DNA of 64,000 nt from Chenopodium formosanum (taxonomy: Eukaryota; Streptophyta; Magnoliopsida; Caryophyllales; Amaranthaceae), in NCBI GenBank assembly GCA_024500155.1, contig CM044871.1:33354728-33418727 (forward strand). The letters run 5' to 3'. How positions within the stretch are numbered: the first letter of the stretch is position 1; every line of letters starts with the position of its first letter. The translations under genes were made by a program, and so were the position numbers. The notes under the pieces were generated by a model. That model did no database searches. It saw only the letters and a program-made list of their open reading frames with translations, and had not been told where the DNA came from. Shown here in pieces: positions 56,292 to 64,000 of this stretch.

Positions 56292-58364
56292 TGTAGGCGT
56301 CGTTTGAAGTGCGCCTACGTTAAAAGCATGTTGTGAATATGCTTGGCACTCATAGGAGGTGGCAATTGACATTACGATTAGGGACAAATAAAGTAGGGAG
56401 CCGCCAACAAGTTTTTAAGGAACTTGTAAACCGTTCACGGATCATAAAAGGCAACCACGATAAAGGGACAACGAAGGCAACAACGATTAACCCGTGAAGG
56501 TTACACCCCATTCATAATCCATGAGATTACTAACTCCATATGGTTCGGAACCACGAAAGGAGGATCGGGGATGATGGTACGAAGTGAGTCATGGAGTCAC
56601 ATTCGCCCGTATTGGCCTCCACTCGATTCTTATAGTGAAAAATGATTCCTGCGATCTCAAAGGCATACAAACAAAGATTCAATTTGCTCCAAACTATTAT
56701 TAAGCTAAATTGGTTGAATATTAATGCACACATTATTCTAAAATATTTGTGATCACTTGATTTAATAACAAGATTAAAAAGGATCCTAAACCGGTTGTCC
56801 AAATTATCTTATTAGGCGTGATTTTCAATTACATATTCCCTTTAACATGCAATATGGTGATCATAATAATAAATAATAGAATAAACATTAATATTGGAAG
56901 CAATTCAACAATAATAGCGTTAGTCAAATTAAATATTAAATTACCTAATCATGATACTAGCAATAAGAAAATAAAATAAGAGTAATTAAATTAATTAATT
57001 ACTCACATTCCGCGCGTTCCTTTAAATTGCTACATCATGAATAAACTGTTAGTAACTTCAATAAAAAATATAAAGTAAATGGAAATTAAATTAAATAAAA
57101 AGTAGAGTTGATTTGGTCCAAACCCTTAGTTATTTGTACCTTTCACGCCTTGGTTTAAGGACGGAACCTCGGGTTAAGTATAGACTCCTTGGAGTGCTTA
57201 GGGGAATTATTATGGAAGAATAAGGAGACTAGAAATTAGGTTAAAGAGGGAGAAGAGAATGATTTTTGGTGTAAGGTGAGAGAGAATGATTATTGGTGCC
57301 CCGAACTGCAGAAAGGGGGGTCCTATTTATAGGGAAAATGAGCAGAGGGAACACGCGGAACCCTAAAATGATAAAAACCCTAAAAAAGTATCCCGCGACA
57401 CAGCAAAGTGTACCGTGACACGGGAAATCCCACCGTCAGACGGGAAATTTTCCCGTGACACGGTACAAATTTGCGTGACACGGGAAATATTTAAGTTACG
57501 GGAAGTGAAAACACGTTTAGGGATTACGCGGAGAAAACACGGAGCAATCCCGTGGCACGGGATGTGCACCTTGACACGGTAAAAAATGCCGTGACACGGA
57601 ATTGTCCACTGTGGCAGAGTGCAGTGTGCCGTGTCACGGTGTAAAAAGTACGCGGAAATTACACGGAATATCCCCATGTCACGGAATGGGCACCGTGACA
57701 CGGGAAATTGCACCATGACACGGTGCAAAATCCCGTGACACGGAAGAAAGTTGAGCAAAATTACAAAAATGGGCACCGTGTCACGGGAATAAGTCCCGCT
57801 TTTGCCGCGTCGCGGCATTTTTGCTGCTGCGCGGTAATTTCAGTTTTGTTACCCGTTTTTAAAATAATCATAACTTTTGATCCGTAACTCGGAATAAGGC
57901 ATATAATATATCATTGGAAATATTATCAAGTATAATTTCCAACCCAATTGGAATCAAGTTAAAATGATATGTAGATTTTAAGATATGGCCGTTTTGGTTG
58001 AAGGGTGTCGGTTTTAGGCCGAGTTTGGTGTTTTGCTTATATCTTTTTCGTTATAGCTCGGAATTGGGCTTATGATATATGGTTGGAAAGCTTATTTAAA
58101 GGTTTTTCCAACTAAATAATAATTGGATCAAAATTTTATAGTCATAAAATCAGTTTCTCTTAGTTTTGCGATGTGGACACGAAAAGTGGAAAATAGGTTA
58201 TGGTTTAGGGAAATGAGCTAGAAATTGGATTGTTTCATGAAATATATTGGATATAACTTGGATTTAAGCACTCCAAAGATTAAATACTCAACTCAACCAA
58301 TAATGATGGTGAAAGGTGTTCATCATTGGGCTTGGTTTTGGGGAGACAATTTTAGGTGTTTACA
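56292..58364 (-). repeat. LTR of copy 2 (5' LTR, right)
   Basis: TATA box (minus) at 57324-57332; U3 palindrome array at 57392-57830, nearest dyad 59 bp from TATA. Confidence 0.9.
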
Positions 58365-59559
58365 GTTATAAATTGCCTTCAAAGGGAAAAGCAAAGCTTA
58401 AAGAGCCTGCTAAGGGCAAAGAAGTACCTAAAAAGACCAAGACAGTTCCTTAGAAGGCCATACCAAACCAGAGTCTAAAAAGGCCAAAATAGTTCCTAAG
58501 AAGGCCAAAATTGTACCTAAGAAGGGCAACATAGTGCGTGATTCTGATTATGAAATGCTTTTTGATTCTGAGACTTTTGTGTAAGCATACATGTTTTTTT
58601 TATTTGAATTTTTTAATTATATTTTATTTTTAGTTTATATTGTTTCAATTTTTTTATTATTATTATTTAGGGGGCGAAGACGCTTGATTGCGAGGTGTAG
58701 ACCACATACATTGGAATTTTTGTTGTAGAACTTTAGTCCTAAGCAAAAACAGGCTGTTGAAGAAATTGGTTTTGGTGGTTTATTACATTTGAAATTGAAA
58801 ACTCTTAATCGTCAAATGCTACCTTGGCTTGTTGAAAACTTCATTGGTGGTAGCTGCATGTTTACCATTGCTACTGGTAAAGAATTTGTGGTTACTAGAA
58901 ATGATATATGCAATGTGTTTTGCTTGGCTTTGAGAGATATTTGCGTGCCTGAAATTAAGAAAAATTATGAAGATGAAAGTGTAGATAAACGTATCATTCA
59001 GGCATGGAGATCTGATTATGATCTTTCTGATAAGCAACCTCTTCATTTGTCACAATTGGAGTCTCGGATGGTTGATTTGGTTGATGGAGGGGAAGAATTT
59101 AAGAGGTGTTTTGTTATTCATGCTTTCGATTGGTGTTCATATGTTTTAAAAAAGTTAAAGAAGGCTGTTCAGAAGTATAAGAATGATGAAACTACTCAAA
59201 ATGTTAGTTGTTGTTTGCTAGCTTTGCAAATTATATATTTTTATCATTTAAATTTTCAAGGTGAAAAGGAAAGTAGTACTATTCCTTTGATTCAACATTG
59301 GACGAATGCTAAGATTAAGAAGCAGATTAATTTAGAGATCAAAGGTGGTGGTTATGGGCAGGGACCGTTGGATACTTTTACATATCCTGTGTCACAGCCT
59401 AATATTAGGAAAACTATTGTTAAGCAACCTCGTACTTTGAAATATGATCAGGGTGCTTCTACAAGAGGTACAATTGGCCGCATTCTTACATTTGAGCTTC
59501 CGGGAGGTATTATGACTGATGAAGAAATTAAAGAAATTTCAACTAATGTAAGTGTTCTG

Positions 59560-59643
<84 letters not shown>

Positions 59644-59654
59644 GTTTAGTTATT

Positions 59655-59850
59655 ATCCCTTTATGTGCACAAAAGTTACCCTTTATGTTCACTAAAGTTA
59701 CACTTTATGTGCACTAAAGTTACCCTTTATATACATTAAAGTTATCTAAATATTTAGTTAAAAGGGTTACTTTATGCATAGAAAAGGGTCACTTTATGCA
59801 TTTAAAAGGGTCACTTTATGCATTTAAAAGGGTCACTTTATGCATATATT
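59655..59850. repeat. 22-bp minisatellite in intron 3
   Basis: After a (TA)n block (59560-59636), units of GTTACCCTTTATGTGCACTA pass into units of AAAAGGGTCACTTTATGCAT. Same motif as 48350-48840. Confidence 0.85.
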
Positions 59851-60820
59851 CTGAATTTTTACTTTTTTTATTATTTTTATTTGTAACATTTGTTTAGTTT
59901 CTTCTTTGTTCATATGTTTGTAGGTTGTTCATGAAACATTTCTTTTGGTTAAAAGAAATATGGATGTTTTATTATTGGTTCAGTCAACTGGTTTTCAAAC
60001 CTTGAATGAGATGGTTTCTTCTCGCAGAAGTCTTTCATTATCTTCTAATGACGCTGTTGCAGTTTCTCAAACTGAACAGCTACTCTCTGATCCTCAGTAT
60101 CTGAAGATTTTAGATGGTTTAATTGATGAGTGTAATAAAATGAAGTCTGTACATGAGATGTTTCGTGGTTTTTATGAACCTACAAAAGGTGATAAGGAGG
60201 TTGTTTCTGAAAATGAACCTGCACAAAGTTTCAATGAAGACATTCCTAAGGATGATGACAATGGTCAAGGAAAAAGTGTTAATGAAGGTCTTAATGGTGC
60301 TGGGCCTTCTGGTATTATTCCTGCTCCTACTGAAAATGTTCTTGTTGGGCATATTGAAGAAAATGTTTCTGCTGGACGTATCATCAGAGCGAATAAATCT
60401 CTATGCTCACTGGACTGTGGGCCAATAGGTGTGCATGTTCCTTTTATGACTCTGTTTTTGAAGGGTAATGCTCGGATTTACAGGAATTTGCCTCAGTTAC
60501 ATTTGGAAGTTCTCGATTATTATTTGTTGAAGGATGATTCAATGAATAGGAAGTTAAGTGTCATTTTTTAAATACTGATCTTATTTTTTATTGTTGTAGT
60601 GAGAGCCTTGTTACTTTTGGAATGAATTTTTTAATTCCAAGAGAAGACATGGTGTCCCTTGTTGCTCCACTTAGGATTCGATGGTGCATTATTGATTGCT
60701 ACTGTCTGAATTTGAATGAGAAAGCATGTTTTAAGGCTTCTGGTCCTCGAAATAAAATTCTTCTTTGGTGTGAGGCAAAGTGTAAGTAATTTGTTTTTTT
60801 ATATATATTTTAACGCATTT

Positions 60821-60831
60821 ACTTTATATAT

Positions 60832-60881
<50 letters not shown>
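60821..60881. repeat. (TA)n microsatellite in a ULP1-like intron
   Basis: TA repeat in the intron after the exon that ends near 60780. Confidence 0.9.
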
Positions 60882-60884
<3 letters not shown>

Positions 60885-61855
60885 CGAGATCTTATACTTT
60901 AATAGTTTGCATTCTTACATGTTTGTGAAAACATTGACAAAGGTGACATTTCTAGTGCTGTTAAGGATTTGCACGATCTATGGGAAGGTTGGGTGAGCTA
61001 TGAGAATCCATAATGTGATATAATGGATGCTGAACTGGTATATTCATGCTAAACTTAATATCAAAACTTTAAAAGAGTTCTGTTTACGATATGCTCTGTC
61101 TAAATCACTATTAATTTTGCTGTTTCAGATCTATTTTTCTATTTTTATTGAGAATCACTACATTTTGTTTGTTATTGATCATACAAGAGAGTTGGTATTA
61201 TCTTGACAACATTATCTGGCGTGATTCTGGTCTTGATTATACAAAAGAATTGTCTTCATACTTGGTAGGTTTGTGTTGATTTATTGTTATGTTTCTGTTG
61301 ATTAATTGTTTCCATTTAAACTTTGTTTGTTTTAATGTATTCTAAACTTTTATATTTTATGTCTTTGTGTTCAAATGGGTGCTTTTCTTGGCAAAAGAAA
61401 TCATCCAAAGAGTTCTCAGCTACCTTCTTATGGGTTTCAAATTGTTGAGTTGGAATGGAGAAAACATAAAGTTGACAATTTGGATTGTGGGGTCTTTGTC
61501 ATGTATAACATGCTCCATTTTGTTAGCGAATCATTCAAATTAAATGCACTCAAAATAGTAATTATTCATATATTTTGTCTGTGGTTTTTTCCTTTCTAAT
61601 GCTTTTATTAATTACATATTTATAATTTTTTTTTCCTGTTGTGAGATTGTTGGAAGGAAATTTATGCGAGGAGTGATCTGTACCACACTGGTGCTGTGTG
61701 ATTTGAATGAATCTAGGAATGATGTTTTGTCAGAATTACCCAAGTTCAACGAGAAGAAGAAAGATCCTGCTTATGCCAAGGGATTGAAGAAAGATAAAAG
61801 GCTGCAATTGCTGAGAAGAAGAAGAAAGAAGCAAAAGAAAGAAAAATGGCAGTAG

Positions 61856-62761
61856 AAGCAGCAGCAAAGGCAGAGGCAGAAGAAGAAAAGACTTAAGGAA
61901 AGAGGGGAAAAAAGCAGAAACAAAAGTACACTCCTAAAGAATGAAATGATTGTTAGTTATTAGCTGATTAGGTCTAGGAGTACTTTTTGAACAATGAAAA
62001 AACTTAATGTATGTGCATACATTAAGTTCAATGATGTAATTAAACTTAGTGTAAAGTTTTTGGTTGTTTTTTTGGAATACTGATGTATGTGCATACATCA
62101 AGTAATTGAAAGGTTCATTTGTATGTTTTTATGGGGTCACTTTTGTGCATTAAATGGTGAACTTTGTAGCATAAAAAGGTTACTTCTGTGGGTAGAAAGA
62201 ATAACTTTATACATGATAAGGGATACTACTGTGCGTAGACAGGGTAACTTTTATGCATAAGGATGGTAACTTTTATTGATAGAAAGGATAACTTTTATTT
62301 ATAGAACGGGTAACTTTTACGCAGGAAAAAAGTAGATTTAGTAGGTAGAAAGGGTAATTTTAGCCATGAAAAGGGTCACTTTTATGCATAAAAAGGGTCA
62401 CTTCTATTCATGAAAAGGGTAACATAAGTTCATGTGAAAAGATGTGTAAATGGTCACTTTTTTATGTGAAAAGGGTCACTTTTTTCTATTAAAAGGGTTA
62501 CTTTTTGCTTGAAAAATGGTCACTTTTTTTGTTAAAAGAGTCACTTTTGTAGTTTGGGTCCTCTGAGCTTGATTTAAAAGGTTCACTAATTAAAGATATG
62601 CTAATAATAGTGTCAATCACATTTTAATTAAACTAGTCATAGAGTAAAAAAAGAAAAAATAGTTTTACAATACAAAGTATATTAATTTTGAAAAAAAAAT
62701 GATCTAAAAAAGTTCCTAAAAGAGTCTCAAGTTAGGTGTTTTTGTTCCAAATTCTGAATGC
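61856..62761. repeat. Intergenic region between convergent genes with 22-bp motif array
   Basis: An inverted ATGTATGTGCATACAT block occurs twice (62009-62026 and 62082-62099). From about 62130 to 62545 there is a degenerate array of AAAAGGGTCACTTTTATGCA, the third occurrence of the minisatellite found in introns 1 and 3 of the ULP1-like gene. Confidence 0.75.
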
Positions 62762-64000
62762 TCAGAGAGGTGGCAATGCTGGTTTTCTTTTTCTCTTGCT
62801 TTTTTCAAGACCTCCTTTTGTTCTCTTGCTTCTTCCTTTTGTTACATCCCTTTTTGGATCAAGTATTTTTGGTACACTTGTGCTTGTACTCGATGTTGAA
62901 GAAACATCATTATTGATGTGAGTGCTGTTTGCCACATCAGGAATATTAGAAGCAGCTTCTGCACTTTCTCTCTAAGCAGCACTAGCAAGTAAGTCTTCCA
63001 CCATTTTAGGGCTGTTTTTGAAGCTTTCTTCCATAAATTCTCTCGTCTCTTCATTTTCTTGACTCTTTGAGATTAGATTATAGAATTTCCTCATCATTGT
63101 TTGCCTCCATGGAATATATTGCTGTGTAGGATCCTGATTCTTCAACCTATCCCATGCCTCTATTTTTGCAAACTTAGTCCATCTTTTTTAAACATACTTG
63201 TCTGGTATTCTTGTTACTGGATGCAATGCAAGTGTAGAATTCTGATGCAATGATAACATAACCATTCAGATGCTTCAAAATTTTGCAAGTACACCATACA
63301 CTCTGGCTCTCATTTATATAGTTTACTTGATGTGCAGACCATGGCTTGTCTTCTAGGGCTACTGGATAAAGTAGGCATTCTTCATTTCTCCCTATCATTT
63401 GAATAGTTGTTGCCATAGAGTATCCAAACTCCTCGTCAAAATCTCTAAAGAGTGACAAAGTGAAAACATGTTCACCAAAATCATTTAACTACATTTGGAC
63501 TGCTATAATTTATGTTCTTATCAGTTAACTTTTTACCTGTGCAGCATGCTTTAGCATTCCAGACAGTGGCAATGAAGTGAATGTTATTGACTTGCTACAG
63601 GTAAACTCATCATATTTCTCCGTGCTTCTCTAACGATTGGTTATCTTCTTAAATATGGTATAAAATTCTGTCAAGGTAGTTGCTTTACTTGCTCTGAATC
63701 CTATAGGATGATTAGTGCTTTCAATCCTTTGTGACGATAAGATTCCTGCTGAAAAGAAATCTATACTAAGGGCAGAACACCATTTCTCTTTCAACTCATA
63801 CACTCTTTGGTACCAAGAGTGTGTTGTTAACTCATATTACTGCATCATTGCCTGCCATTTTGCTTCAAATTCTTGTTCAGTTACACACATCTTTAAGCAC
63901 TGGTTGAATGCATACTTGAATTCTTTGTCTTTTTTAACAGCCCCAAATCTGGTTATGGAATTTTGTTCCAAATGCCAGATACAAAGTCTATACCTTGTAT
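62762..64000 (-). pseudogene. FAR1/FHY3-like transposase-derived gene, cut by the window edge
   Basis: On the minus strand from 64000: RLCIWHLEQNSITRFGAVKK, SWYQRVYELKEKWCSALSID and FFSAGILSSQRIESTNHPIG, which are hallmarks of the MULE transposase core of FAR1-related proteins. Next come FRDFDEEFGYSMATT, a SWIM-type VWCTCKILKH..., then HPVTRIPDKYV and KRWTKFAKIEAWDRLK, and a basic tail ending KRKRKPALPPL with stop at 62762-62764. In-frame stops (about 63837, 63188, 62972) and frame changes near 63290 and 63480-63640 show decay. FAR1 proteins are transcription factors derived from Mutator-type transposases. The N-terminal part lies beyond the window. Confidence 0.75.

Larger units (their letters stand above)
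48947..58364 (-). mobile_element. Complete gag-only LTR retrotransposon, copy 2
   Basis: 9418 bp on the minus strand; LTRs 48947-51035 (2089 bp) and 56292-58364 (2073 bp); target duplication GTTAT at 48942-48946 and 58365-58369. PBS (minus) at 56271-56288, polypurine tract (minus) at 51036-51054. The gag ORF is intact (53892-55004). The 2.8 kb between gag and the polypurine tract encodes no pol domain. Its LTRs resemble copy 0 more than copy 1, while internal gag and minisatellites match copy 1. The LTR pair is nearly identical, so the insertion is recent. Confidence 0.92.
47800..61855 (+). pseudogene. ULP1-like (C48) cysteine protease gene, split by a retrotransposon
   Basis: Exon 1 is 47800-47845 (MVKKKSTKKSPYAEE), spliced to exon 2 at 48921 (YRYKLPSKGKAKLKEP). 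Exon 2 is interrupted by the element 48947-58364 and resumes at 58370 in the same frame. Exon 3 (58671-59547) and exon 4 (59924 to about 60560) encode a plant-specific region (LVENFIGGSCMFTIATGKEF); then IRWCIIDCYCLNLN (60600-60780), and the protease triad: His in ENHYILFVID (61156), Asp in WYYLDNIIW (61205) and Cys in LDCGVFVMYN (61486). A basic tail ends at 61855. ULP1 proteases remove SUMO-like modifiers; plant transposons (Kaonashi MULEs) carry such genes. Damage: TAG 58451, frameshift near 58480, TAG 58726, a lost donor near 60555 and a frameshift between His and Asp. Confidence 0.7.

Noticed and set aside
59448..59649. Tyr/Ile repeat frames
   Set aside because: Products of the (TA)n block in intron 3; the real exon ends at a GTAAGT donor at 59548.

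Overview
This window is nuclear DNA of a flowering plant. It has a plant-type nuclear gene for a complex I subunit, FAR1-like and ULP1-like sequences, AT-rich intergenic DNA with long TA and TAA microsatellites, and a dense stack of plant transposable elements. A eudicot, perhaps Caryophyllales, is my guess from the look of the repeats; nothing here proves it. Only one ordinary host gene is convincing: a short NDUFB3/B12-type subunit of mitochondrial complex I at 17723-17929 on the minus strand.

Layout. 1-4473: AT-rich DNA, a TIR element bracketed by TA repeats (851-1344), then two tandem Helitron-like copies (1591-3420, 3421-4473). Comparing the copies gives empty sites for a Stowaway-like MITE, a Mutator-like MITE and a PIF/Harbinger-like MITE. 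6268-11769: a complete but decayed chromovirus-type Ty3/gypsy element (TSD GGAGG). 13133-15118: a small LTR element on the minus strand. 17723-18131: the complex I gene and its short promoter. 18170-19312: a long-TIR Mutator-like hairpin element about 240 bp upstream of that gene. 19401-23551: a non-LTR retrotransposon with an N-terminal zinc finger, RT and a C-terminal CCHC plus restriction-like endonuclease, flanked on both sides by TAA repeats. 23632-25319 and 25910-27346: two probable solo LTRs. 27465-28185: a second PIF-like MITE. 28995-30358: a gag retroelement remnant cut by a CACTA end.

30359-58364 is dominated by one Tat/Ogre-like LTR family that carries gag but no recognisable pol. 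It comprises a truncated copy (30359-33961), a divergent truncated relative (33962 to about 36657), a complete copy inside a Mutator-like MITE (36885-45891, TSD CTACC), and a complete inverted copy with an intact 370-residue gag (48947-58364, TSD GTTAT). Their U3 regions and leaders are packed with 11-bp GC-rich dyads. In each copy of the palindrome-bearing subfamily the last dyad lies 59-60 bp from the TATA box.

The inverted copy sits in exon 2 of a multi-exon ULP1-like cysteine protease pseudogene (47800-61855). That gene is convergent with a FAR1-like transposase-derived pseudogene running off the right edge (62762-64000). A shared 22-bp minisatellite in two introns and between the two genes suggests they belong to one large element, possibly a MULE; its ends are not identified.

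The best candidates for something undescribed are the plant RLE-type non-LTR element in TAA repeats, and the gag-only LTR family with palindrome arrays at a fixed distance from TATA.
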